The notes: generated by a model from the letters alone, not told the origin. Shown: positions 22,151 to 33,420, numbered from the stretch's first letter. The stretch: DNA of 64,000 bases from Linum tenue (GCA_946122785.1 CAMGYJ010000002.1:16776492-16840491), one strand, 5' to 3'. Made by a program: numbers and translations.

Positions 22151-23566
22151 TGACACGCTAAAACACAACACCTAACAATGGCCAAGCGTAACCAATGAAA
22201 GGGACTGCAGTATAGTGGCTCAAGTAATAAATATCGAATCCACGGGTCTCTAGAGTTACTATTACTCAGCTTCAGTTCATTATCTATCAAAACAGATTAA
22301 GATGAAAGAACTAAAACTACTCTAGCAAACTACAGTTAAAGTTAATCTAATTACAGGTTGGGAACTCACTTAGGTATGATTCCCCCTATCCACTAGCCAG
22401 ATGAACGATTGATGTCTAACTTGTTTCACTTTCATTCACAATGCGGAGAATCCTTGACTAGACCTTGAGTCTCGACTAAAGGAACAAGGCCCTCTTGAGT
22501 CAATTGCCTAGAGGGACGTATCCTTCTCTAGAACAATCGATCAAGGCGTTCTGAACTAGACTCCCTCTATCGAATGAGGTTCTCAATCGATACAAAGCAG
22601 TGAATCAACCCTCGACTAAAGCAATCGATCCACTACTATCAATCTATGGTGCTCTATTGACCTAATCAGGTATTCGCTCTCATAGGATCAAAGCAGAATC
22701 AATAATCTCGACTAAAGCAGAATTGAATAGTGAAAACATGCATAGATTGAACATGAACTCAAGATTATCAAGTCAAAGTACTCATACAATCATCCAATCA
22801 AACAAACATATCTAGGGTTCCTCAAAACCTAAGTGAAGGGAAGTTACTTCATAGAGAAGAGAGAGACTGCAGAAATCTGATCTAGATCTTCAATCTCCAT
22901 CTCCAAGCTTGATTCCCGAGCTCCAATGGCGAAGAAATCCTCCAAAATAGCTCCAAGAATGTTCCCAAGTCGCTCTCTCTCTCTCTAGGGTTCGTCCCTT
23001 GGGTGTTTGGGATCCAAAACCCAGCTCTCCCCTTTCCTTTGGCTGAAATCTGCTTAAAAACTAGAATTCCCCGACTCGCACGGGCAGGGTGCACGACCGT
23101 GCGGCTCACCATCTTGCTCGTGCGGCTCAAAACGCGGCGTACCATTAAGTCGAACTTCAGCCATCTCGCACGGCCAGGGTTGAACTTTGCATGGCCGTGC
23201 GGATCTCACTTGTGCCCGTGTTTGCTCTCGCACAATCCCGCACGGCCAAACTGGTCACTTGCACGGTCGTGCGGGTTTTCTGCTCTGCCCGTGCGGTGCT
23301 CTCGCACAATCCCGCACGGCCAAACTGGTCACTTGCACGGCCGTGCGGGTTGTGGGTGTGCCCGTGCGACTTCCTCAGAACCTCGCCATGCGTCCGATCC
23401 TCATCCAATCGACCCCAAACTCGCTCCCAAGCCTCCATTCACGTACTAGGACCTGAAATATCATAAACAAGCACAACCTAGCGTGAAATCAGCCTAAAAC
23501 ACGAGAATCAATACCTCAAACGGAGTAAGAGCAGGGGTAAAAACATGTGTAACTAACGGTCTATCA
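22151..23566 (-). repeat. 3' LTR of Gypsy element B
   Basis: On the plus strand it starts TGACACGCTAAAAC and ends GGTCTATCA. It holds several copies of the palindrome GCACGGCCGTGC or half-diverged forms (about 23060-23380), and a GTCTCGACTAAAG-type motif repeated three times. Confidence 0.95.
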
Positions 23567-24790
23567 AACTCCCCCACACTTAACCGTTTGCTTGTCCCCA
23601 AGCAAACCTATCTCAAACTAATGCAACTCTCCAGACCTCTGTAGCAACAAACAACCTCGATCGTAGGTAGAGGACTTCCTAGATCATTTAGCAGCTTACG
23701 AGGTCAACCGACGCACAAGTCATCTCATAACTTCTTCGGCGAGAACACTAGTCCCGAGTCGGCATCATGGTAAATAGTGAACAGAGGACAAATGAATCGT
23801 GGATGCAGAGACTCTCAAAAACAAAGATCATGGACTCACATTAATTCCAGGTGCTCGATTTTCTTTTTGAAACTGGTTGGAACCCCTTTTCTTTCTTCTT
23901 TTTGCTTGTTTTTCTGTTTTGTCTTTTTTTTAAGGGTCCAACCTGTTTTTGCAGAAAACGGGGGCTCCCACCTAGCAAAGGTTTTGCGGGAGCCCGACTC
24001 TTACCGGCCATGCCAGGAGCAGTTGTCTCGAGCCTCGTGCGGGGGAAAGACATGTAAGGGGGCTGGAGGTAGTAGGTGGAAATTGGGAACGGATTCCCAT
24101 CTCCCCTTACACACTTTCACCCTATTCGCACGGGAGACATTATTTTAAAGCACATTTTCGAGCACCTGTTATTTCCAAAACATGATACAAGAGTCCATGA
24201 CAGGCAGAGAGTCTACAACACCACACAATTCAAGGGTCCTAAGATCACTACTTCACTCAATCAACCAACACAATATGAAGAAGAAATGAGACTTCTTAAA
24301 TGCATCAACATCCTCCATAGTGCTACACTACCTCCCTAGGTTGCAAATCACTACAGAGACTGTCAATTCAAAGCATACTGAGCAGGCAATTGCAAGGAAC
24401 ACGTACTTGGAGCCCTCAAATTTAAAAGTTTGGACAGTGGACTAGGCTCCAAGCACACAAACAGCCAAACATTCACACGCATACATAATCGAACATCCCC
24501 CCACACTTAAGCACGACATTGTCCTCAATGGAGGAAAGATAAAGAGGGTAGAACGAAGTTACCAGATCAAGGGTGAATGATGATGGACGGGGCAGGCGGT
24601 GCATTCCAGGAAGAGAGAGTAATCAGAACACAAACACCACACAAAGTCTCACAAAGGTTGAGTTATTGACTCTAAAATCAAATAACAAAACTGACTCAAC
24701 CGAGGAGAAATAGAGAAAGAAATGCAAACCGACTGGTTGGGTTGCCTCCCAACAAGCGCTTCTTTCACGTCGTGAGCCGGACGATGGCTC
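23567..24790 (-). other. Non-coding interior of Gypsy B downstream of its ORF
   Basis: On the minus strand, after the ORF, comes GAAGCGCTTGTTGGGAGGCA (24741-24763), a phrase common near the 3' end of plant Gypsy coding regions. CCATTGAGGACAATGTCGTG and AAGTGTGGGGGGATG follow (24497-24532), then a second purine tract at the LTR (23567-23580). The region therefore contains an internal polypurine-like tract as well as the terminal one. Short frames here are not supported. Confidence 0.6.
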
Positions 24791-26005
24791 CTAAGCTTCG
24801 GTCCATGCTAGAACCTCCTTGAAGTTGAGGTTCTCGTCGATGAGGTGGAGTCTCAAGTCACAAGCAGGTGGTGTGGCAGGTGATGAAGGCTCGTGCACTT
24901 GATGCAGATGAAGTCTCCACCCTCGAGACCGCTTCTTCTCTTCTCTCGTCTCATTGCCCCAAACCAGATAAGATAGCATCGATTGGCCACCACCGCGTCC
25001 ACCAAGAGGGACCGATGTCAAAGTGGCCTTGGTCTGGCAAAGAGACACTGCAAATGGGTCCTCGCTAAGTAGTTCCTCGAAGTTCGGTGGAGATATCACA
25101 TGTAACTCATGGCCGGTGCAAGCCTCTTCCACCTCAACTCCGTCCTCAGCCTGGACGCCAATTGCTTCGTCAACCTCCCTTCCTTGTTCATATGGTATCA
25201 CCCCTGGGAAATGATCAAGAACTCCTTCTGCTTCACTGTTGTCATCCTCCACAACTTCTTTCTGCACCCTTTCTTGCTCTTCTTCTTCTAGCACGGATTG
25301 GAGAGCAAGTTGCCAAGCAATTTCTTTCATGAGATCTTCTTGCATCTCCTCACTCATGCCCACCTCTTCAAAGCTCAGTGTGGGGTGTGGGAAGGGGTGG
25401 TCGGCTACGACAGGACATTCTTGATCATGATCTTCACGGGAGCTCTCTGTGATAATCTCTGCTTGCTCCACAATGTCCTTGTAGCCTTCTTCTTCCTCCT
25501 CCTCTTCTAATATGGTAGTAGACGGGTGATCTTGAGCAAGTTGTGCACAAACTTGCTCAACCCGCTCTGGTTGCTTTGATGAGTGCGAAACATTCTCCTC
25601 CGATTCACGGAGGGATGAAGAGTTAGGAGGAGCAAAGGATGAGAAAAGGAGGTCCATCTTGCGATTGCATCTCTCGGAGTCCCGAACAAACTGCTCCAGG
25701 AGAAGCCTCAGTTCATAATTTGGATCTGGCTGGGGAGTGTAGCATGGCTCTGCAGAATGGCCCGTGAAGGCCGCCATGGGTAACTCCAGCGCCGATGGCC
25801 CTTCTGGTTGTGGGAGAAAGTCTTCTTGGTAATGAGATTGTTCTTGATATGCCCAGGGGTCAGATTGTTCTCCGTAGTAAGGGGGTTGGTACTGGAACCC
25901 GAATCCATAGTCTTCTCCTCCTTGATTGCTCCAGGGGGTCTCGGGGTAATACCACTCGGATGGTGGTGGATACCCCCAATGGTTGGAGAAGCCATGAGGA
26001 TCCAT
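24791..26005 (-). CDS. Acidic 404-aa ORF of Gypsy element B, function unknown
   Basis: A single uninterrupted frame from ATG (26003-26005), 114 bp inside the primer site, to a stop at 24791. The N-terminal ~75 residues are rich in Trp, Tyr, Pro and Gln (SNHWGYPPPSEWYYPETPW). A short helix follows (about 90-115, LRLLLEQFVRDSERCNRKMD), then a strongly acidic middle with a Glu run (about 167-175) and more acidic helices (about 215-250). The end is basic then hydrophobic (LRLHLIDENLNFKEVLAW). There is no zinc knuckle, so it is not a standard gag; it may be a divergent gag-like or accessory protein. Being open in a young element suggests recent use. Confidence 0.7.
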   Translation of the reverse strand: MDPHGFSNHWGYPPPSEWYYPETPWSNQGGEDYGFGFQYQPPYYGEQSDPWAYQEQSHYQEDFLPQPEGPSALELPMAAFTGHSAEPCYTPQPDPNYELRLLLEQFVRDSERCNRKMDLLFSSFAPPNSSSLRESEENVSHSSKQPERVEQVCAQLAQDHPSTTILEEEEEEEGYKDIVEQAEIITESSREDHDQECPVVADHPFPHPTLSFEEVGMSEEMQEDLMKEIAWQLALQSVLEEEEQERVQKEVVEDDNSEAEGVLDHFPGVIPYEQGREVDEAIGVQAEDGVEVEEACTGHELHVISPPNFEELLSEDPFAVSLCQTKATLTSVPLGGRGGGQSMLSYLVWGNETREEKKRSRGWRLHLHQVHEPSSPATPPACDLRLHLIDENLNFKEVLAWTEA

Positions 26006-26118
26006 GATTCAGATCTGCACCAACAAAAACAAAAACACCCAAGTGAAAAGCAAGAGTGGAAAAGAAAAGAAAAACGCTAAAGTAACAAACTTCTGCCTTT
26101 CCTAATACTCTAGAAAGT

Positions 26119-26136
26119 TCCCCGGCAACGGCGCCA
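26119..26136 (-). other. Primer-binding site of Gypsy B (tRNA-Asp type)
   Basis: The minus strand reads TGGCGCCGTTGCCGGGGA, complementary to the 3' end of plant tRNA-Asp including CCA. It lies 6 bp from the inner edge of the 5' LTR. Confidence 0.92.
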
Positions 26137-26142
26137 AAAACT

Positions 26143-27556
26143 TGACACGCTAAAACACAACACCTAACAATGGCCAAGCGTAACCAATGAAAGGGACTGC
26201 AGTATAGTGGCTCAAGTAATAAATATCGAATCCACGGGTCTCTAGAGTTACTATTACTCAGCTTCAGTTCATTATCTAGCAAAACAGATTAAGATGAAAG
26301 AACTAAAACTACTCTAGCAAACTACAGTTAAAGTTAATCTAATTACAGGTTGGGAACTCACTTAGGTATGATTCCCCCTAGCCACTAGCCAAATTAACGA
26401 TTGATGATCTCTAACTTGTTTCACTTTCATTCACAATGCGGAGAATCCTTGACTAGACCTTGAGTCTCGACTAAAGGAACAAGGCCCTCTTGAGTCAATT
26501 GCCTAGAGGGACGTATCCTTCTCTAGAACAATCGATCAAGGCGTTCTGAACTAGACTCCCTCTATCGAATGAGGTTCTCAATCGATACAAAGTAGTGAAT
26601 CAACCCTCGACTAAAGCAATCGATCCACTACTATCAATCTATGGTGCTCTATTGACCTAATCAGGTATTCGCTCTCATAGGATCAAAGCAGAATCAATAA
26701 TCTCGACTAAAGCAGAATTGAATAGTGAAAACATGCATAGATTGAACATGAACTCAAGATTATCAAGTCAGAGTACTCATACAATCATCCAATCAAACAA
26801 ACATAGCTAGGGTTCCTCAAAACCTAAGTGAAGGGAAGTTACTCCATAGAGAAGAGAGAGACTGCAGAAATCTGATCTATCTTCAATCTCCATCTCCAAG
26901 CTTGATTCCCGAACTCCAATGGCGAAGAAATCCTCCAAAATTGCTCCAAGAATTTTCCCAAGTCGCTCTCTCTCTCTAGGGTTCGTCCCTTGGGTGTCTG
27001 GGATCCAAAATCCAGCTCTCCCCTTTCCTTTGGCTGAAATCTGCTTAAAAACCAGAATTCCCCGACTCGCACGGGCAGGGTGCACGGCCGTGCGGCTCAC
27101 CATCTTGCCCGTGTGGCTCAAAACGCGGCGTACCATTAAGTCGAACTTCAGCCATCTCGCACGGCCAGGGTTGAACTTTGCACGGCCGTGCGGATCTCAC
27201 TTGTGCCCGTGTTTGCTCTCGCACAATCCCGCACGGCCAAACTGGTCACTTGCACGGCCGTGCGGGTTTTCTGCTCTGCCCGTGCGTGCTCTCGCACAAT
27301 CCCGCACGGCCAAACTGGTCACTTGCACGGCCGTGCGGGTTGTGGGTGTGCCCGTGCGACTTCCTCAGAACCTCGCCATGCGTCCGATCCTCGTCCAATC
27401 GACCCCAAACTCGCTCCCAAGCCTCCATTCACGTACTAGGACCTGAAATATCATAAACAAGCACAACCTAGCGTGAAATCAGCCTAAAACACGAGAATCA
27501 ATACCTCAAACGGAGTAAGAGCAGAGGTAAAAACATGTGTAACTAACGGTCTATCA
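26143..27556 (-). repeat. 5' LTR of Gypsy element B
   Basis: Nearly identical to 22151-23566, with small indels. The GCACGGCCGTGC palindromes lie at about 27060-27345. Confidence 0.95.
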
Positions 27557-27561
27557 ATCCA

Positions 27562-30112
27562 CCCCCATTGCTCCTATCATTAGGAGTTCTCTTACAGTAT
27601 TGTGCTTACGACAAATTTGTCGTCTCCTTTCGTTCTAGAACCGGTTCCCTTCTTTTGCAATAGCTGCGGTGCTATCACAATCAATTAACTACCGGAGGGA
27701 TCGGTCTTTCCCATAAGGGAATCTCTAGTAGTGACCCTCTCAATCAACTTTCCTCTTTACTAGCCATTGCTAGTTCTATCATTTCTGATTTCTTAGTTGA
27801 TTGAGCCAGGATCGTTTACTTCTTAGACTTCCAAGACATAGCTTCTCTATCGATGTTTTAAAACACATCCTCTTGTTGTCTTGGAGTCCTCTATAGGGTA
27901 TTCTAATCCGCATCACTATACCCTATCAATACAGCAACCCCTTTGATAACAAATATCAAGGTTTTTCTGTTCTTTTAAGGTGTCTCATGACCCCTTTCAA
28001 TAGCATTTCAATGCTTCATACTAGGACAATCAGTAAGCCTGCCAAGTACCCCCACTATGTCAGGTCTCATGTTTATCAGCTGCCTCTCGTAGACTGTCGA
28101 TGCTAGTATGTTCTTTCTTTATTACACCATCTTTGGTGCTCTTAAAAATTATACTAGCACCATCAAACATGTATGCAGGTGTACATCTTGTATTTTCCTA
28201 GTTATTAGGATCTCTAAGCATAACATTTGTTTCATTCAGATCCTTCACATTCAAAATTCTCAACCATCATGGTTTTTCAATATTGACATTACGAGTCTTT
28301 GTACCAAAGATCGACGTGTCATTCATAATGCAAGTGTCATTCTCAAATTTGTACTAAATGCACTTGTCACTTTCACTTTTAAAACCATAGGAGAGAACCA
28401 GTTTATTCATGCCATCGTCTTAGAGTCTATTTCAAATCTTACAATGATTTGTCTAACTATAGACTCCCTAAGCATGTTCAGGAATAACAACCCTATAGGT
28501 TGTCCCATGTAGATTTTCCTATCTAAATCACCATTCACAGAAACATGTTTAATAATCCATCTGACGCACAACACTAACAATCAGAACATACATGGATGTT
28601 ATTCTACATATGGTGAATAGATAACAAGAAAATTTACAATTTTTCCTTTCCGCTTAAAGCCTTAGCTATTAGGCGATCCTTATACTCATAAACTAAACCA
28701 ATAGGTTTCACTTTTCTTTTAAGAATCCATTTATTACCCATGACTTCATTGCCAAGAGGTAATTCTCAAAGATGCCAAATCTTGTTCGATTCTATCGATA
28801 AATTACCCAAGGCTTCATAGCCAAGAGGTAACTCTAAAAGATTTTAAGTCTTATTAGACTCCAATAATTCCATTTCGTTAATAATGGATTTACCCACAAA
28901 TCTGCATCTTTATGGAAGTTCGAACTTCTAGCAGACTTGTAGGATCTTTCTTTCTTAAGGTGTAAATAACAAATTCATAACCAAAATCTTTTCGCGATTT
29001 ATGGTTCATTTGTCTCTTCTGAGTTCATACCCAGATTCATCACCCCCACTAGTTATCCATTATTTCTAATAGTAGGCAGGATATCACCCCCACTATTTCT
29101 TAATATAAATGGAATCTATTGGCATCAATGGTTTTCACAAACTAATGAGTATTTCGTTTCATAAGCTTATGTGTTTTACAGTAACTTACACACTCATATG
29201 CTCTTCTAGTTATCATGTCACTGATTTGTTAACTCTACCACAAGCACGCGATATATTGAATAATCAGTGCAATCATAATGCAACTAGGTATTTCAAACTA
29301 TTTTGAATAACTAGTTAGACAATCAGAGCACTCAAAAGAGCAATAAATTATTTATTGTCTTTTCCATCAAGTTTACCCATATCAACATAAATCAGATCTA
29401 TTGATTCTGATTCTCTAACCACATATTTTATCGGTCATTTTGCTTGGATACAAAATTTTTATTTATCTCAAGCGTTCGAGAATATTATGGGAATGTTACT
29501 TTAGATATTCTAATTCTTTACAAGGACACACACGTCCCAAAAAAGAATCCATCTTAGATCGTCTATCACGGACATGCCTTGGGGCGCTAGTATCCAACAA
29601 CCATTCTCCAGAGTTACCATTAAGGCTAACCTCTGTCATCACCTAAGCGATTATTATTGCCAAATCCTCTTCTTTAATCAAGTTAACACAATACTATGTT
29701 AAACTTGCTCTAACACTTTCGTGTCATATGACCTAGTTTTTCTCAAATTTAATTGAGAAACATAGTATCATTCTTAGAGAATTGTGTTACAATCTTATGG
29801 TTACCACGATGGGTACCATTCTAATTGGCGTGAATCTGGTTCAGCTTGCTGCTCTCATTCTTGAAACTTTAATGTTTCACAGCAACCTAAGTGGTTCGTG
29901 TAGTACTGATAATAGTACTTCTTATAATATCGTCATTATGGACAGTAAACCCATTCTCTTCCCATATATTCTTCACATATATGCATGCATTTAAATAAAA
30001 TTATTCTACTCCACAACATGTTTTCAATTTATATTCTAATCATCGAGGTAATACACCTCAATGTCGACATATACATGCATCAATTCTATTTTTACTTTCT
30101 CATATTCATATG
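27562..30112 (-). pseudogene. Decayed Copia polyprotein (protease to reverse transcriptase)
   Basis: On the minus strand, scattered pieces of a Copia polyprotein survive without an open frame. A protease-like segment GEWLLDTSAPRHV (about 29567-29625) follows an EEDLAI segment. Reverse-transcriptase-like segments are KPIGLVYEYKDRLIAKA (about 28655-28720) and DRKIYMGQPIGLLF (about 28480-28525). Order on the minus strand is protease, then RT, as in Copia (integrase lies between them in intact members but is not recognisable here). Many stops and frame changes. Confidence 0.6.
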
Positions 30113-30120
30113 GTTCTCAA

Positions 30121-30823
30121 TAGGGCTGTTAACGGTGCGGTTTCGGTTTTAACCGCACCGCCAAGTCGGTTAGCCGAGGATGATGAAGAGCAGAATTTCA
30201 ACAACCGCAACCGCAACCGTAGGCTCCGGCGGTTAGCCGAAAACCGCAACCGCCAGCGTCAGTTCGGTGAGGCGGTTAGCCGATAACCGGTAGCAGCTAG
30301 CTTTACGGAGAGACTCGTCAGCGGCAGCTTAAGGAATGACGACGAATCTCTGTTTCTGACAAGGACGACGGGCTGACGACGGCGTGAGGATGAGACAACG
30401 ACTGGATGTGAAGAAGAGGTCGACTGGGCGATAACAAAAAGCAACTCGACGGGACGCCGGCGGGAGGAAGAGATGACGACTAGACGAGAAGACGATGTCG
30501 TCCGGCACGAGGATGGAAGCTGGTTGCAGCAGGAGGCGGAAATCTGGAAGGGAATGGAGGAGGCAGGGATGGAGGAAGTTAGGTCATGGGATTTGGATAT
30601 GGAATCGACGGATTGGCTTTGCGTTGTGTTTTGACGGTTTTTGCGGTGCACCATCGGTTTCACGGTTAGCAACCGAAGACCGCCCGGTTAGCTAAATCCC
30701 CCAATTCTCCCAACCGACGCCGACACCGTCAGCAGTTTTCGGTTGTCGGTTTCGGTGAATAACCGCCGGTTTCGGTTCGGTGGTCGGTCAAACCGGATAA
30801 CCGCCAACCGATTATCACCCCTA
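30121..30823. mobile_element. hAT MITE, 703 bp, inside the Copia-type element
   Basis: Starts TAGGGCTGTTAACGGTGCGG, ends ATTATCACCCCTA, and is flanked by an exact 8-bp duplication GTTCTCAA (30113-30120, 30824-30831). The ends are rich in AACCGC / GCGGTT repeats. The interior is GC-rich without a credible gene. Confidence 0.92.
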
Positions 30824-30831
30824 GTTCTCAA

Positions 30832-31831
30832 TACCATGCATAGAACTCAAGTGAAATAGATTCCGGGTTATCATTCATCATAATGATTCATAAAAAGGTT
30901 TTGATTCTGACCTCTTTTCGATGAGTCAATGCATTCTCTATTTCTCAATTTCCAAGCAATTCTTCTTCCTTAGCTGCCACAAACCAAAGCAACGGAACGA
31001 GCCGGTTCCCGCCTTTTAGAAGAGCCTCACACCCACAACCTGGGTCCACCATCCCGACTCCACAGTTACCGAGACGGGTATCTTCCATTCCTACCTTCCG
31101 CCTCGTTATCTCGTCCAAGAAAATTGGAAGATCAATTAATATTGTTGTTTTACACATAACAATAAAATAAATAGAGAAACCATGAAACAAAGGCAGCTCG
31201 TGGGCCCAAAGTAAGAAGATCAATTCTTCTTTCATGCCTCGCTAGCACTCTAGGTTTTTTAGGCCATTTTTTCTGTTAGTTTAGCCCGGTCGGGAATGAA
31301 GGCCCATTCAGTAATGAGCTTGGCAGCGAAGGACTCCATTAGCTGCCAACGAGAGCACTCCATCAACTCTCACGTTGGCGGCATATGCTTTAAATTAAAA
31401 CATCCAACCTGCAACAACTAGCAGACGAAACTCTCAAACATATATGTATATAATATATCTAATCTCTTGTCACATATTTATACTTCCGGCTTTACGTCAA
31501 ACTTCACAAGCAATGGGCATTCTCTTTGTTTCCCAGTTGCAAGGATACCAAAAAATCACTGGGCCTCCTCGTTATCTTCAATTACACGCCTCTTCTGATT
31601 TCCGAGACGTGGAGGCCAGGACCAATTCCAACGCGATCCACTGCAAGACGGAAGCCAAGAACATATTCCAATCGGCTTTCAAAAAGCGAGACAGTAGATC
31701 GCCTAAGGGCTACTCCTCCTATTTCGCAACGGCGTCAACGAACTCGGCAAGGCATTGGGCGACGAAAAATTGCTTGAGCCAGAATCGGTATCCTGTTCAG
31801 TACATATGACAGCATCCGAACGTCTTAAAAT
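30832..31831 (-). other. 5' internal segment of the Copia-type element, of unclear origin
   Basis: Lies between the hAT MITE and the 5' LTR, where leader and gag should be. I could not recognise gag or a canonical primer site. The stretch 31500-31800 is more GC-rich and open in two plus frames (reverse to the element), a composition more like gene DNA. It could be decayed gag, or host DNA picked up by the element. Confidence 0.35.
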
Positions 31832-32320
31832 TGTTAGAAACCAAACAGAAAAATTAGGGTTACCGATATGGCTGAGTCGCGGACTAGGTCGCTGTCTTTA
31901 AGACGTTCGCGGCACTGCCTTCGTTGCGCACGACAGACTATCAGCCGGTCGCCTCCAGGATAAAACAGCCACTCTAAATTTGTTGCTCATCGGTTTTGTG
32001 CGAAAAACCGGAGCTCTATGAACTCACTCTCTTTCTTGTGTTTCTGCTCTCTGAGATGTATCTAGAGGGTCTGGGGCGTCTCCTATTTATAGGAGCAGAA
32101 AACCCAGAATATTCCTTCTTTCTTTGGGAATAAGTCATATTTTAATTAGGGAGATAATTACTCCCATAATTAAAATATAATATATTAAGATAATTATTCC
32201 TAATTATCTCCATAATATTCCTTTTATTAATTATCCATCTTATTTTTGTATTATGAGGAAAATACTGGATAATTAATTAGGAATTTCATTTATAGCTTTT
32301 CAAAGCTATTCATCCCAACA
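31832..32320 (-). repeat. 5' LTR of the Copia-type element
   Basis: A 489-bp copy of 19935-20423 with about 11 substitutions (about 2%). The minus-strand TATAAATAG box is at 32083-32091. Confidence 0.93.
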
Positions 32321-33420
32321 AACTATGACTAGTATAGTCTGAGTGTCTCTTATGCCCTATCTATCATCTTGGAGGAGTATTTTTATGATAGATACCAAGG
32401 GGTCCTAGAAATAGAATGGAACCATGGTTAGTGATAGTTGCCCTTGTGCTCCATTTATGGTTTGGCGTGGTTCTCTGGATCTCTATTGGATGGAAAAACA
32501 CATGGTTTCCATGTTGTTTGGGACAAGCTTCATTTAGTGATATGAAAGTTGCTTCCGTTGTACCTTACAAATTAGGGGTGGGCAACCGGTTCGGTAAACC
32601 CGAACCGAACCGAACCGAAACCGAATTAAACCGAACCGAAACCGAAATAATGCTATTCGGTTCGGAATTCGGAAGGGAAATATGGATATTTCGGAAACCA
32701 AGGTTCTTTCAACCGAACCGAATTTCCGACCGAAAAACCGAAATACTATAATTGTAAGCTTCAAATGGTGGATTTTTATGTTTGTAGTTGTTTTTAGACT
32801 TAAATATTTGAAATATTTTATGACTTATGTGTTGAAAAGTTTGATTTTTCATTGATGATGCATATAATTACATATTTATTGTTTATATTAGGAGTGAAAA
32901 ATAATTTAAAAATGAGAAAATACAAGTAGCCTTACAAATTCGGTTTTCTGTGAAAAACCGAACCGAACCGAATTATAATTCGGTTTAAACCGACCGAACC
33001 GAATTATAATTCGGTTCGAATTCGGTTTGAGGTTTGGGAGAATTCGGGGACCCGGTATTCATAATTTCGGTTCGGTCGAAACCGAACCGACCGAATTCCC
33101 ACCCCTAAATTACAAATAGAGGGTCATTTGCGTGTTTGTTTAAACAGAAAGTGAAAGGGAAATTTATGCCTGCCTGTTGCATCAGTTGTGCTTTACAATT
33201 AAGAAATATTGGTATATTGTTCGAGAAAGAAGATCCTGATTTGAAGTTAATGTCTGACTTTGTCATTTGTTCTTCTTTCATGCGACTCTTTATCCAATTT
33301 AATATGACGACCGGGGATGGTGATCTATGAACTGGAAGTCCTTGAAGAAATTTCTGCCCCATCATTCATTCTTGTCCTGACCCTTCTACTCCATTTCGAA
33401 TTAATCAAATACGAGAGCAT
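32321..33420 (+). ncRNA. Tandem hairpin locus, third part
   Basis: Resumes after the Copia-type element at AACTATGACTAGT. From CATCTTGGAGGAG onward it follows the same order as 8960-9394 (GGGGTCCTAGAA, GTTGCCCTT, ATGAAAGTTGC, AGAGGGTCATTTG, TTTACAATTAAGAAAT, AAGTCCTT). This shows that the host locus held at least two tandem copies of a ~1.2-kb unit before the retrotransposons arrived. An hAT MITE (32572-33108) splits this copy. Confidence 0.4.
32572..33108. mobile_element. hAT MITE, 537 bp
   Basis: Termini TTAGGGGTGGGCAAC and CCCACCCCTAA; flanks CTTACAAA (32564-32571) and ATTACAAA (33109-33116) match at 7 of 8 bases. The ends are packed with ACCGAACCGAA / TTCGGTTCGG repeats. Confidence 0.88.

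Larger units (their letters stand above)
22151..27556 (-). mobile_element. Gypsy-type LTR retrotransposon B, minus orientation, pol-less, young
   Basis: LTRs 22151-23566 (1416 bp) and 26143-27556 (1414 bp) are nearly identical. An exact 5-bp duplication ATCCA flanks the element (22146-22150, 27557-27561). Minus orientation is set by the primer site (26119-26136; minus strand TGGCGCCGTTGCCGGGGA, matching the plant tRNA-Asp 3' end) and the purine tract AGTGTGGGGGAGTT (minus, 23567-23580). The 2.6-kb interior has one long open frame (24791-26005) and no reverse transcriptase, protease or integrase, so it must rely on proteins from elsewhere. It inserted into the Copia-type element. Confidence 0.95.
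19935..32320 (-). mobile_element. Copia-type LTR retrotransposon, minus orientation, with three nested insertions
   Basis: Two 489-bp LTRs (19935-20423, 31832-32320; about 11 differences by eye) are flanked by AACTA (19930-19934 and 32321-32325). Minus orientation follows from the purine tract AAGTGGGGGAT (minus strand, 20424-20434) and a TATAAATAG box on the minus strand in each LTR. Decayed Copia protease and reverse transcriptase segments on the minus strand confirm the class. No canonical tRNA-Met primer site is seen after the 5' LTR. Nested inside are a fold-back element (20641-21757), Gypsy element B (22151-27556) and an hAT MITE (30121-30823). Confidence 0.9.

Noticed and set aside
23003..23466. 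Arg/Pro/Cys-rich frames in the Gypsy B LTR (also 26919-27456)
   Set aside because: Overlapping open frames on both strands are caused by the palindromic GCACGGCCGTGC blocks in LTR DNA.
32416..32751. Gene with Glu-Pro-Asn-Arg-Thr-Glu repeats
   Set aside because: The repeats are ACCGAACCGAA subterminal motifs of the hAT MITE at 32572.
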